Assembly (NCBI RefSeq): GCF_002251365.1 | Contig: NZ_NPJH01000079.1 | Span: 62,001-126,000, forward strand | Reading direction: 5' to 3' | DNA from: Prevotella sp. P3-122 | Lineage (GTDB): Bacteria; Bacteroidota; Bacteroidia; Bacteroidales; Bacteroidaceae | Length of the DNA: 64,000 nucleotides | In this document: in pieces, positions 26,614 to 34,761 of the stretch | Layout: each line of letters begins with the position of its first letter | Position numbering within the stretch: the first letter of the stretch is position 1 | Position numbers and translations under genes: made by a program | Notes under the pieces: model-generated | What the model saw: the letters and a program-made list of their open reading frames with translations, nothing else | The model's database searches: none | What the model was told of the DNA's origin: nothing

Positions 26614-27810
26614 ATGAACAAAAATACAAAGCACACCAGTCCAATCCTTACACCCCCCACCGGGGGGCAGGGGGGCTCCACTTCTGGGCAGGGAGGCTGT
26701 AGACAAAAGGGCTCCCGTCTGCTTGCCGTAGACATCCTTAGGGGTATGACTGTGATGTTCATGATACTCGTAAACAACGGGGCTGGAAAGGAGATATTCT
26801 CTACGCTGAAGCACTCGAAATGGGACGGCATGACACCCTGCGACCTCGTGTTTCCCTTCTTCCTCTTCATAATGGGGTTCTCCATCTTCCTGAGCCTTAG
26901 GAAAACAGAATTCAGATGGTCGGCACAGACAGGACTGAAAATCTTGAGGCGCACGCTGTTGCTCTTCGTCATCGGCCTTGCCATAAACTGGTTCGACATG
27001 GCATGCTCCGGCTCTCCGCTTGACTTAGAACACCTTAGGGTATGGGGCGTGATGCAGCGTCTGGCAATATGCTATTGTGCAGCTGCCCTGCTGGCCATCG
27101 CCCTTCCCCACCGCAGTATGAACTTACTCACTGTGGCTCTGCTCGCCGTATATGCCGCCATACTAATCATAGGCAACGGATATGCGCAGGACGCACAGGC
27201 AAACTGGCTCTCCATAGCCGACAACAACCTTATAGGCAGCAACCATCTGTATACGAAAAGTCCCGTTGACCCGGAAGGACTTGTAAGTACTATCTCTGCT
27301 ATTGCCCATACCCTGATAGGTTTCAGTTGCGCACGTTATATCTCGACAAACAGCAAGCTGAGCAACCATGCCGACAAGGCTTTATGGCTGCTTGCCGCAG
27401 GAGCGGCGATAGGGTTTGCCGGATGGCTGCTATCGTTCGGACTGCCGCTGAACAAGCGCATATGGAGTCCGAGCTACGTACTGGCCACATGCGGCATGGC
27501 AATGATGGCTCTCGGCATCATAGTACGTCTCGTCGACATGACGCCCGACGGAAAGCAGAACAAGACCGCAAACTCCGTGATTACACTGTCAGTAGCTTTT
27601 GGCACCAACCCGCTGTTCCTGTATGTGGCGAGTGAGATTCTTGGAATAGCCTTCGGCAGTTTCGGTATTAAAGATGGTGCATACACAGCCATACGAACCA
27701 TAATAGGAAACGGCTACTGGGCATCCCTCATCTACAGCATCGCCTTCGTAGCCCTTCATGCCGCAATGGGGCTGTGGCTATGGAGGAAGAGGATATTTGT
27801 AAAAATATAA
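26614..27810 (+). CDS. HGSNAT-like membrane acyltransferase (DUF5009/YeiB-type)
   Basis: 398-residue protein with about 10-11 membrane segments. RLLAVDILRGMTVMFMILVN near residue 35 is the family start. It is followed by WDGMTPCDLVFPFFLFIMGF, which holds the conserved D and FPFF motif of heparan-alpha-glucosaminide N-acetyltransferase-like proteins. Human HGSNAT acetylates the terminal glucosamine that NAGLU later removes, and here the gene directly follows a NAGLU homologue. The first 30 residues (PPTGGQGGSTSGQGG) come from a G-rich intergenic repeat. No later ATG precedes the family core, so translation must start at 26614 or at a non-ATG codon. Confidence 0.8.
   Translation: MNKNTKHTSPILTPPTGGQGGSTSGQGGCRQKGSRLLAVDILRGMTVMFMILVNNGAGKEIFSTLKHSKWDGMTPCDLVFPFFLFIMGFSIFLSLRKTEFRWSAQTGLKILRRTLLLFVIGLAINWFDMACSGSPLDLEHLRVWGVMQRLAICYCAAALLAIALPHRSMNLLTVALLAVYAAILIIGNGYAQDAQANWLSIADNNLIGSNHLYTKSPVDPEGLVSTISAIAHTLIGFSCARYISTNSKLSNHADKALWLLAAGAAIGFAGWLLSFGLPLNKRIWSPSYVLATCGMAMMALGIIVRLVDMTPDGKQNKTANSVITLSVAFGTNPLFLYVASEILGIAFGSFGIKDGAYTAIRTIIGNGYWASLIYSIAFVALHAAMGLWLWRKRIFVKI
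26651..26684. repeat. C/G-rich hairpin repeat, copy 2, inside coding sequence
   Basis: CACCCCCCACCGGGGGGCAG then GGGGGG. It encodes part of the odd N-terminus of the HGSNAT-like protein. The G6 and C6 runs could slip during replication. Confidence 0.5.
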
Positions 27811-27811
27811 A

Positions 27812-27850
27812 GCCTCACCCCCATCCCCTCCCCAAGAGGGAGGGGGCAAA
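27812..27850. repeat. C/G-rich hairpin repeat, copy 3
   Basis: GCCTCACCCCCATCCCCTCC followed by CCAAGAGGGAGGGGG, forming a CCCCTCC/GGAGGGG hairpin right after the HGSNAT-like stop. It could serve as a terminator. The bases after it (27860-27925) are simple AACCTACAA-type repeats. Confidence 0.5.
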
Positions 27851-27923
27851 ACGGTTTTGAGGTTATGAGGTTTTAAGGTTGTTAGGTGAAATTACCTACA
27901 AAACCTACAATAACCTACAAAAC

Positions 27924-28349
27924 CTATTCCTCGTCAAAATCAAAATCTGAGTCGAAGTCGTAGTCGAAAAACTCTGGTTCGACAAACGCATCAAGTGCCC
28001 GGCGTTCCTTCTTCGTGGGCCTTCCCGTACCCCTTGCCCTGTCAACGAAGCCGCTTATGCGGCTCATCTCCAGCAGTTCGTACTGCTTTGGGTCTGTGAC
28101 ATTCTCGTATATCTCGGGCAGCAGCTTCGCCCCTACCCTCTGCTCTATGGTCTTCAAGACCTTGAACGAATAGGTTATCGGCGGCTTCTTCACGTTAATA
28201 ACGTCTCCCACCTTTATGGTGCGTGATGGCTTCATGTCCACCCCACCTATCGTCACCCTACCGTTCTTGCAGGCGTCAGAAGCTATGGAGCGCGTCTTGA
28301 AGATGCGCGCCGCCCATAGCCATTTGTCTATTCTTGCGGTATCAGCCAT
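27924..28349 (-). CDS. S4-domain RNA-binding protein (Hsp15-like)
   Basis: 141 residues. The S4 fold is at the N-terminus: RIDKWLWAARIFKTRSIAS, then GRVTIGGVDMKPSRTIKVGD. Hsp15 family members bind ribosomal 50S particles carrying stalled nascent chains. The C-terminal tail is very acidic (FDYDFDSDFDFDEE), which is unusual beside a basic RNA-binding domain. It lies 9 bp downstream of pth on the same strand and is probably co-transcribed with it. Confidence 0.88.
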   Translation of the reverse strand: MADTARIDKWLWAARIFKTRSIASDACKNGRVTIGGVDMKPSRTIKVGDVINVKKPPITYSFKVLKTIEQRVGAKLLPEIYENVTDPKQYELLEMSRISGFVDRARGTGRPTKKERRALDAFVEPEFFDYDFDSDFDFDEE

Positions 28350-28358
28350 AGTGTTCCG

Positions 28359-28931
28359 TTATTTTTTTCCGAGTTTGTTGAACTGGTTCATGGTGATGTC
28401 CATGCCTGCCAGTACGAAACTTTTTATGATGTTGACAGCGATGTCTATGCTTGGCTGTAGCTGCTTCATGTCATCCTCGGAATACTGTCCGAGTACCCAG
28501 TCTATCTGTGCTCCCTTAGGATAGTCGTTGCCTATACCCATGCGCAGTCTCGGATAGTCCTGTCCTATGAGCTGCTGTATATGTCCCAGGCCGTTGTGTC
28601 CGCCATTGCTGCCGTTGGCCTTCAGGCGGAAGGCTCCAAGCGGCAGGGCCACATCGTCAGAGATGACGAGCAGCCTCTTCTGGTCTATGTTCTCCTTATT
28701 GAGCCAGTATCTCACGGCATTGCCGCTGAGGTTCATGAAAGTAGTAGGCTTCAGCAGGAACACCTTTCGCCCCTTGATGGATGTCTCGGCCACAAAGCCG
28801 TAGCGCTTGTCCTGAAATGTAGTTCCCATTTCCTTGGCGAAAGCGTCGAGAACCATGAAACCAGTATTGTGGCGTGTGCGTGCATACTCGTCACCGGGAT
28901 TGCCCAGCCCGCATATCAGATATTTGTCCAT
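28359..28931 (-). CDS. pth: Peptidyl-tRNA hydrolase
   Basis: 190 residues from ATG at 28931 (MDKYLICGLGNPGDEYART). It cleaves peptidyl-tRNA released from stalled ribosomes. Landmarks are GLGNPGDEYARTRHNTGFM with the catalytic His, FMNLSGNAV, and GSNGGHNGLGHI. The frame is open to 29012, but that extension crosses the rplY terminator hairpin, so the shorter start is chosen. Confidence 0.95.
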   Translation of the reverse strand: MDKYLICGLGNPGDEYARTRHNTGFMVLDAFAKEMGTTFQDKRYGFVAETSIKGRKVFLLKPTTFMNLSGNAVRYWLNKENIDQKRLLVISDDVALPLGAFRLKANGSNGGHNGLGHIQQLIGQDYPRLRMGIGNDYPKGAQIDWVLGQYSEDDMKQLQPSIDIAVNIIKSFVLAGMDITMNQFNKLGKK

Positions 28932-28965
28932 TTGAAATATGGTCGGATGAAATGAATTATTGACT

Positions 28966-29003
28966 GAAAAAAAATAAAAGGCGGACACCACAGATGTCCG
29001 CCC
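28966..29003 (-). terminator. Intrinsic terminator of rplY
   Basis: On the minus strand the hairpin GGCGGACA/TGTCCGCC (28980-29002) is followed by TTTTATTTTTTTT. This is a textbook intrinsic terminator 31 bp after the rplY stop. It separates rplY from pth. Confidence 0.88.
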
Positions 29004-29033
29004 GATTATCATACAGAATAGTTAGTCTCCAAT

Positions 29034-29642
29034 TTACTTGCCCTCAGCGGCAGCGGCGGCAGCAGCAGCCTGCTGTGCGGCACGTGTCATCTTGATAGAG
29101 CAAACGATAACCTCCTTAGGAGTAGCAATCTCAAGACCCTCGAAGCTGAGTTCGCCAACCTTGATGCTCTTGCCAATCTTCAGAGCAGTAACGTCTACAT
29201 CGAGATGCTCAGGGATCTGCTGATAAGGAGCTGTAACGTTAATCTTGCGGATAGAGAGGTTCATGCGTCCACCGTCGCGTACACCCTGTGCCAAACCAAC
29301 GAGCTTGACAGGAATACCGATAGTGAGCGGCTTCTGGTCGTTAACCTCATAGAAGTCTACGTGAAGCAGAGCGTCTGTTACCGGGTGGAACTGCAGCTCC
29401 TTCATTACAGCGGTATGAGACTCGCCGTCGATGATAAGGTTGATGACATAGATGTGGGGAGTGTAGACAACCTTGCGGAGCTCAGTCATAGGAACTGCGA
29501 ATGACATTGCTACGGGCTTGCCGTTCTCGTCCTTCTGCTCGCCATAGAGGTTGCATGGAACCAATCCCTCCTTGCGGAGGAGCTTAGAAGCTTTCTTGCC
29601 AAGGTCTGTACGCTTCTGACCTGTTACGTTAATCTCTTTCAT
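29034..29642 (-). CDS. rplY: 50S ribosomal protein L25/general stress protein Ctc
   Basis: 202 residues, the long CTC form. The N-terminal L25 domain that binds 5S rRNA begins MKEINVTGQKRTDLGKKASK, and a C-terminal CTC beta domain covers about residues 95-190. It ends in an alanine-rich tail. Monocistronic, with its own promoter and terminator. Confidence 0.95.
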   Translation of the reverse strand: MKEINVTGQKRTDLGKKASKLLRKEGLVPCNLYGEQKDENGKPVAMSFAVPMTELRKVVYTPHIYVINLIIDGESHTAVMKELQFHPVTDALLHVDFYEVNDQKPLTIGIPVKLVGLAQGVRDGGRMNLSIRKINVTAPYQQIPEHLDVDVTALKIGKSIKVGELSFEGLEIATPKEVIVCSIKMTRAAQQAAAAAAAAEGK

Positions 29643-29725
29643 GAGTTGTGTTACTATAAATTAAAATTGTTGATATTAATTCGCCATCACACAGAGATGC
29701 GCTTAGCGTCTTAAAAAAGTGGGTG

Positions 29726-29733
29726 CAAAGTTA
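29726..29733 (-). promoter_or_regulatory. rplY promoter -7 element
   Basis: Reads TAACTTTG on the minus strand, 84 bp before the rplY start. The divergent nusB promoter lies about 120 bp away. Confidence 0.6.
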
Positions 29734-29849
29734 CGAATAAATCTCCAAAATCAAAACATCTTGGCCGAAAATTTGTTCTTTCTCGCATAAAAAACCATAA
29801 AAGAGCCACTTTTCCATATGGTTTTCTTGCGGGAAAAGTTTTTTTTGCC

Positions 29850-29857
29850 TAATTTTG
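29850..29857 (+). promoter_or_regulatory. nusB operon promoter -7 element
   Basis: TAATTTTG matches TAnnTTTG, 73 bp before the nusB ATG. Confidence 0.6.
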
Positions 29858-29929
29858 CAAAACAATGTATGGATAAAACTCCATTTACAACTTAACACTG
29901 TACACAATATATAATATATAGGTAGAGTA

Positions 29930-30892
29930 ATGATTAATAGGGAATTGATTAGAATAAAGATAGTCCAGTTAACCTACGCATACTATCAGAACGGCAACAA
30001 GAACATGGACAATGCTGAAAAAGAGCTGCTTTTCAGCTTGTCGAAGGCATACGACCTGTATAATTACCTTCTCGACCTTATTCTGGCCATAAGCAAGGAG
30101 GAAAGGCGGCGTGTGGAAATCGCCACACAAAGGGCCCAGCGAGAGGGTACAGATATCCCGTCAACAAAATTCATCGACAACAGATTTACCCTACAGCTTG
30201 AAGAGAACAAGATGCTCGCAGACTTCAACGAGGCAAAAAAGCTTACTTGGGCAGACGACATAGAGTTCATACGTAAGATGTGCGCCCTCATCGAGCAAAG
30301 CCAGATATATACCGACTATATGTCTGCCGAGGAAGACAACTATGAGGCCGACAGGGAGGTATGGCGCAAGATATACAGGCAGATGATACAAGACAACAGC
30401 GACCTGGAAGCCCTACTCGAGGAGAAGAGCCTGTACTGGAACGACGACAAGGAGGTTGTAGACACCTTCGTGCTGAAAACCATCAAGCGCTTCGACCCAA
30501 AGAACAAGGCAAAGCAGGAGCTCCTGCCGGAATACAAGGATGCCGAAGACAAGGACTTTGCAATAAAGCTGTTCCGTGCAACAATCCTCAACGCCGACCA
30601 GTACCAGCGTTTCATGAGCGAGACCAGCCGCAACTGGGATTTCTCACGTCTGGCGTACATGGACGTGATAATAATGCAGATTGCCATCGCAGAGATGCTT
30701 ACCTTCCCCAACATTCCCGTGAGCGTCACCATAAACGAGTATGTGGAGCTTGCAAAGCTCTACAGCACTCCACGTAGCGGTGCATACATCAACGGCATGC
30801 TCGATGCCATAGCACGGCACCTTTCCGAGACTGGAAAGATGTTCAAGACACTCGCCAATCCCGTGAGACCGCAAACAACAGATAATCAATAA
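29930..30892 (+). CDS. nusB: Transcription antitermination factor NusB (long form)
   Basis: 320 residues, about twice the E. coli length. The NusB fold is in the C-terminal half, ending with DVIIMQIAIAEMLTFPNIPV and INEYVELAKLYSTPRSGAYI. The N-terminal half starts MINRELIRIKIVQLTYAY, which also resembles the family start, with a lysine- and glutamate-rich insert. It should bind boxA RNA with NusE during rRNA transcription. First gene of nusB-yajC-ybbR-coaE-DUF5606, a grouping I recall from other Bacteroidetes. Confidence 0.92.
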   Translation: MINRELIRIKIVQLTYAYYQNGNKNMDNAEKELLFSLSKAYDLYNYLLDLILAISKEERRRVEIATQRAQREGTDIPSTKFIDNRFTLQLEENKMLADFNEAKKLTWADDIEFIRKMCALIEQSQIYTDYMSAEEDNYEADREVWRKIYRQMIQDNSDLEALLEEKSLYWNDDKEVVDTFVLKTIKRFDPKNKAKQELLPEYKDAEDKDFAIKLFRATILNADQYQRFMSETSRNWDFSRLAYMDVIIMQIAIAEMLTFPNIPVSVTINEYVELAKLYSTPRSGAYINGMLDAIARHLSETGKMFKTLANPVRPQTTDNQ

Positions 30893-30912
30893 TTCAACAA
30901 TAATAAACAAAC

Positions 30913-31242
30913 ATGACAACACTTGTACTGGCTGCACAGGCAGCTGCTCAACAGGGTGGCGGTATGGGCGGAATGCTCATAATGATGATAGCCATCTTCG
31001 CCATCATGTATTTCCTCATGATTCGTCCGCAACAGAAGCAACAGAAGCGCATCCGAGAGTTCCAGAACTCACTTCAAGAGGGAACTAAGGTGCTCGTAGG
31101 CGGTGGCATACACGGCACCGTGAAGCGTGTAGACCTTGCTGCAGGCACCATCGACGTGGAAATAGCCCACGGCACAGTGATAACAGTAGAGAAAAGCGCT
31201 GTCTTCGCCTCTGCGCAGGACGCCACAGGCAATAAAGCGTAA
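30913..31242 (+). CDS. yajC: Preprotein translocase subunit YajC
   Basis: 109 residues with one membrane segment (about 17-37, GGMLIMMIAIFAIMYFLMIR). The YajC core is RPQQKQQKRIREFQNSLQEG, followed by GTKVLVGGGIHGTVKRVD. It is an accessory to SecDF in protein export. A 20-bp gap separates it from nusB, and its stop overlaps the start of the next gene by 1 bp. Confidence 0.95.
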   Translation: MTTLVLAAQAAAQQGGGMGGMLIMMIAIFAIMYFLMIRPQQKQQKRIREFQNSLQEGTKVLVGGGIHGTVKRVDLAAGTIDVEIAHGTVITVEKSAVFASAQDATGNKA

Positions 31243-32225
31243 TGGCAGCTGGGCGCATACTTCGCAATGTCAGGGACTTCGTGTTCAGTGTAGTGAACAA
31301 GGAGTTTCTGATTTTTTTGTTCTTCCTCGCCCTCAGCGGCGTCTTCTGGCTTATGATGACGCTAAACGGGACTTACGAGAAAGAGCTGCAGGTGGAGATG
31401 CGCCTCGTCGGAGTGCCCGAGAACACTATCATCACGGCCCCCCTCCCCGACAGCGTCAAAATAACCGTGCGCGACAAGGGATTTGTGCTGCTCTCCTATG
31501 GTTTCAGTCACAAGATAAGGTCTCTGTCCTTCCCTTTCGCCACCTTTGCCAACCACAGCACCGGCAAGGGGCAAGTACCTGTGTCTGAGATAAACAAAGC
31601 CGTAAAGCAACAGTTGTTTGGCTCCACAACGCTGATATCGCTGAAGTGTGACCATACGGCCTTCCTGTTCAATGACGGCGAGCAGAAGACCATCCCCGTG
31701 CGGCTTGCCGGCACGCTAACGCCCAAAGCCAGCTACTACATAGCCAAGGTGAACGTCGTTCCCGACAAGGTGACCATCTATTCTGACAAGCACACCCTTG
31801 ACAGCCTTAAGGCAATGCCCACTGAGACTTTCAAGATTACAAACATTCAGGACACACTCGTCACCGAAGTAAGCATGAGCAGCATCTATGGCGTGAAGTG
31901 CGTGCCCAACAAGGTAAAGCTGGAGATATTCACCGACATCCTCACCGAGGAGAGCATCGAGGTGCCGATAACGCCAATAAACGTTCCCGAGGGCATCGTA
32001 CTACGCACATTCCCGCAACGGGTTAGGGTAATCTTCTATGCTGGTGCCAGAATGGTGCGCGACATAAAGAGCGCTCCCGAGGAGTTTGTCGTAGTGGCAG
32101 ACTACCAGGCATTGGCAGACGGCAAAAGCGACAAATGCAGTCTTCAGCTGCAAAGCGCGCCACGCACCATAAACAACGCACGCATAGAGACACCAACTGT
32201 TGACTATCTGGTAGAACAGCAATGA
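31242..32225 (+). CDS. YbbR-like (CdaR-type) membrane-anchored protein
   Basis: 327 residues. One N-terminal membrane segment (about 20-45) is followed by YbbR-like repeats outside the membrane, seen in VEMRLVGVPENTIITAPLP, ITVRDKGFVLLSYG and VPITPINVPEGIVLRTFPQR. In Firmicutes CdaR regulates the diadenylate cyclase CdaA. Whether that holds here is unknown; no cyclase gene is in the window. It overlaps coaE by 4 bp. Confidence 0.82.
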   Translation: MAAGRILRNVRDFVFSVVNKEFLIFLFFLALSGVFWLMMTLNGTYEKELQVEMRLVGVPENTIITAPLPDSVKITVRDKGFVLLSYGFSHKIRSLSFPFATFANHSTGKGQVPVSEINKAVKQQLFGSTTLISLKCDHTAFLFNDGEQKTIPVRLAGTLTPKASYYIAKVNVVPDKVTIYSDKHTLDSLKAMPTETFKITNIQDTLVTEVSMSSIYGVKCVPNKVKLEIFTDILTEESIEVPITPINVPEGIVLRTFPQRVRVIFYAGARMVRDIKSAPEEFVVVADYQALADGKSDKCSLQLQSAPRTINNARIETPTVDYLVEQQ

Positions 32226-32809
32226 CACCACCACTATCCCCCAGCCATATTGCCATTACAGGCGGCATAGGAAGCGGCAAGAGCTTCGTCTGTGACATAC
32301 TGCGCAGAAGGGGCTTCGGCGTCTACGACTGCGATGCAGCCGCAAAGAGGCTCATGGCCACCGACAAGGACTTGCAACGCGAGCTGTCACAGCTCGTCGG
32401 CAACGGAGTATATAGCAACGGTGTCTTGCAGAAGTCTGTGTTGGCACAGTTTATCCTTGAAAGTGAGGACAACAAGCAGGCCGTCAACCATATTGTGCAT
32501 CCTGCCGTAGCCGCAGACTACCTATCCTCAGGCTGCCAGTGGCTTGAGAGTGCCATACTCTTCGATGCCAACTTCGACCAGCGTGTAACGTTCGACATCA
32601 TCATTGGTGTGGTAGCTCCCGACGAAGTGAGGACTGAGCGCATCATGACGCGCGACGGCATAAGCCGTGAACAGGCCCTGCAGTGGATAGGCTGCCAGAT
32701 GCCACAGGAGACCGTAGCAAGACTCTGTGACTACATCATCAGCAACGGAACAGGTGACGACGTGGAGGCACAGGTGGAGGACATTTGCATGAAGCTTAAT
32801 ATTGTATAA
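32222..32809 (+). CDS. coaE: Dephospho-CoA kinase
   Basis: 195 residues; last step of coenzyme A synthesis. P-loop GGIGSGKSF lies near residue 13, followed by DCDAAAKRLM. ESAILFDANFDQ and RIMTRDGISREQALQWIGCQ are the lid and CoA-binding regions. Translational coupling to the YbbR gene is likely from the 4-bp overlap. Confidence 0.94.
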   Translation: MTPPLSPSHIAITGGIGSGKSFVCDILRRRGFGVYDCDAAAKRLMATDKDLQRELSQLVGNGVYSNGVLQKSVLAQFILESEDNKQAVNHIVHPAVAADYLSSGCQWLESAILFDANFDQRVTFDIIIGVVAPDEVRTERIMTRDGISREQALQWIGCQMPQETVARLCDYIISNGTGDDVEAQVEDICMKLNIV

Positions 32810-32848
32810 CATACAAACCAATAAACCAAAAAACAACAGAGAAAGAAA

Positions 32849-33292
32849 ATGGAAACAATACTGTCTATCGCCGGCAAGCCCGGCCTTTACCGACTGGTAT
32901 CACGTGGTAAGATGAACCTCATCGTAGAAACTATCGATGACGCCAAGCGACGTATGCCCGCATTCTCAACAGACCGCGTCACAAGCCTCGCCGACATCGC
33001 CATGTACACTGACGCCGAAGACATTCCACTATGGAAGGTACTGAAGAGTCTTGGTGAGAAAGAGCAGTCGAAGACCGCCTCTATCAATTATAAGAAATGC
33101 AGCTCAAAGGAGTTGCGCGACTATTTCGCTGAGGTTCTGCCCAACTTCGACCAGGAGCGTGTACACGACAGCGACATAAAGAAGCTGCTGCAGTGGTACA
33201 ACATTCTTGTCAACAACGGCTATACCGATTTCGAGACTGTCCTCTGCCCTACTCCTGGCGACAACGTCGACTCAAGGCAGGAGGCTGAATAA
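32849..33292 (+). CDS. DUF5606 domain protein
   Basis: 147 residues. ILSIAGKPGLYRLVSRGKMN at the N-terminus is the conserved start of DUF5606, a Bacteroidetes family of unknown function. No membrane segment or enzymatic motif is seen. It sits at the end of the nusB-coaE run. Confidence 0.85.
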   Translation: METILSIAGKPGLYRLVSRGKMNLIVETIDDAKRRMPAFSTDRVTSLADIAMYTDAEDIPLWKVLKSLGEKEQSKTASINYKKCSSKELRDYFAEVLPNFDQERVHDSDIKKLLQWYNILVNNGYTDFETVLCPTPGDNVDSRQEAE

Positions 33293-33323
33293 CGACACCC
33301 AACAACTCACACAACAGTCCATT

Positions 33324-34193
33324 ATGTGGAGATACCACCTCTTAGCCATAGCGACAATACTCGTATGGGGCGTAACCTTCGTCAACTCAAAGGTGCTGCT
33401 CCTGCATGGGCTTGCCGTCCACGAGATATTCGTCATACGCTTCGGCATAGCCTACCTCTGCATATGGACCATCTCTCCGCGCCGCCTGTGGGCCTCCAGC
33501 CTTCGTGACGAGGCCATCATGATGCTACTGGGCATCACAGGCGGCTCGCTGTATTTTGTAGCCGAGAACATGGCCGTGAAACTGAGCTTTGTCAGCAACG
33601 TGTCATTTATAGTGTGCACGGCCCCACTCTTCACCACACTTCTTGGGTTGCTCTTCATCAAGGGCATGCGTGCCACACGCGGCCTTGTCATCGGCTCCAT
33701 GCTTGCCATAGCAGGAATGGCAATGGTGATTTTCAACGGGCAATTCGTGTTCAAGCTCAATCCCGCCGGTGACCTGCTGGCATTCTGTGGAGCACTCTGC
33801 TGGGCCGTCTACAGCCTGCTAATGAAGTCTGTTGCCACCCGCTACGGTGCAGTATTCGTTTCGCGCAAGGTATTCTTCTATGGCTTGCTCACTGCCCTTC
33901 CACTCTTTGCCTTCATGCCCTGGCAGTTTCCCGCAGAAGGTTTCCTTATTTCCGCAGTATGGGGAAATCTGCTGTTCCTTGGGTTCATAGCCTCCTTTGC
34001 CTGCTTTGTGTTGTGGAACCTCGCCATCAAGAAAGTGGGAGCCATAAGCGTATCAAACTATGTATACCTGAACCCCATCTCCACAGTTGTATGCTCCGCA
34101 CTCGTGCTTCACGAGCCTACTACCTGGATAGCCATCCTCGGCTCAGCCCTCATCCTCTCAGGCGTGTTCGTAGCCAACAAGAGAGGTGTATGA
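33324..34193 (+). CDS. EamA-family (DMT superfamily) transporter
   Basis: 289 residues from ATG at 33324 (MWRYHLLAIATILVWGVTFV), with ten membrane segments in two EamA repeats. The second repeat begins near DLLAFCGALCWAVYSLLMKS. Likely an exporter of small metabolites; the substrate is unknown. The frame opens at 33207 inside the DUF5606 gene, but the chosen start begins the first membrane helix as family members do. Confidence 0.88.
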   Translation: MWRYHLLAIATILVWGVTFVNSKVLLLHGLAVHEIFVIRFGIAYLCIWTISPRRLWASSLRDEAIMMLLGITGGSLYFVAENMAVKLSFVSNVSFIVCTAPLFTTLLGLLFIKGMRATRGLVIGSMLAIAGMAMVIFNGQFVFKLNPAGDLLAFCGALCWAVYSLLMKSVATRYGAVFVSRKVFFYGLLTALPLFAFMPWQFPAEGFLISAVWGNLLFLGFIASFACFVLWNLAIKKVGAISVSNYVYLNPISTVVCSALVLHEPTTWIAILGSALILSGVFVANKRGV

Positions 34194-34255
34194 GGTTAGT
34201 GTAGGAAATTTCATATAAAAAAAACATCGGTCAAAATGTCTGTTTGTTACGCCAT

Positions 34256-34286
34256 TTTGTCACCCACTAAGTCTTTGGTACATTAG
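34256..34286 (+). promoter_or_regulatory. hsp20 promoter
   Basis: TTTG at 34256-34259 and TACATTAG at 34279-34286 (one mismatch to TAnnTTTG) are 19 bp apart, 65 bp before the hsp20 start. No CIRCE-like heat-shock operator was recognised. Confidence 0.5.
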
Positions 34287-34350
34287 TTGCGATTACGATT
34301 AGTGTAAAAGTAAAACATTAACCATTTTAAAAGTATAGGAGATTACAACT

Positions 34351-34758
34351 ATGTACAGAAACGCTTGGTTACCAGAAGTCTTCAACGACTTTTTTGACAA
34401 CAACTATATGCCTAAGGCCAATGCCACCGCACCAGCCATCAACGTGATGGAGTCAAAGACCGACTACCGTGTAGAGCTCGCCGCTCCTGGCATGCGCAAG
34501 GAGGATTTCGACGTGAACATCAACACCGATGGTGACCTTGTAATAAAGATGGACCGCAAGGGCGAGAAGCACGATGAGAACGTCCACTACCTGCGCCGTG
34601 AGTTCTCTTACACCAAATACGAGCAGACTCTTATCCTCCCTGACGACGTGGACAAACAGAAGATAAGTGCCAATGTTGCTGACGGCGTGCTGACTATCGT
34701 ACTGCCAAAAATAGTCAAGGAAGAGCAGAAGATTGCGCGCAACATTGAGATTGGCTGA
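34351..34758 (+). CDS. Small heat shock protein (Hsp20/alpha-crystallin)
   Basis: 135 residues. The alpha-crystallin domain runs from about residue 30 to 125: VMESKTDYRVELAAPGMRKE through ISANVADGVLTIVLPK, the conserved strand 9. The C-terminal tail is short, and the IxI motif is weak or absent. It should hold unfolding proteins without ATP. The stop lies only 3 bp from the stop of the convergent hydrolase gene. Confidence 0.93.
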   Translation: MYRNAWLPEVFNDFFDNNYMPKANATAPAINVMESKTDYRVELAAPGMRKEDFDVNINTDGDLVIKMDRKGEKHDENVHYLRREFSYTKYEQTLILPDDVDKQKISANVADGVLTIVLPKIVKEEQKIARNIEIG

Positions 34759-34761
34759 TAA

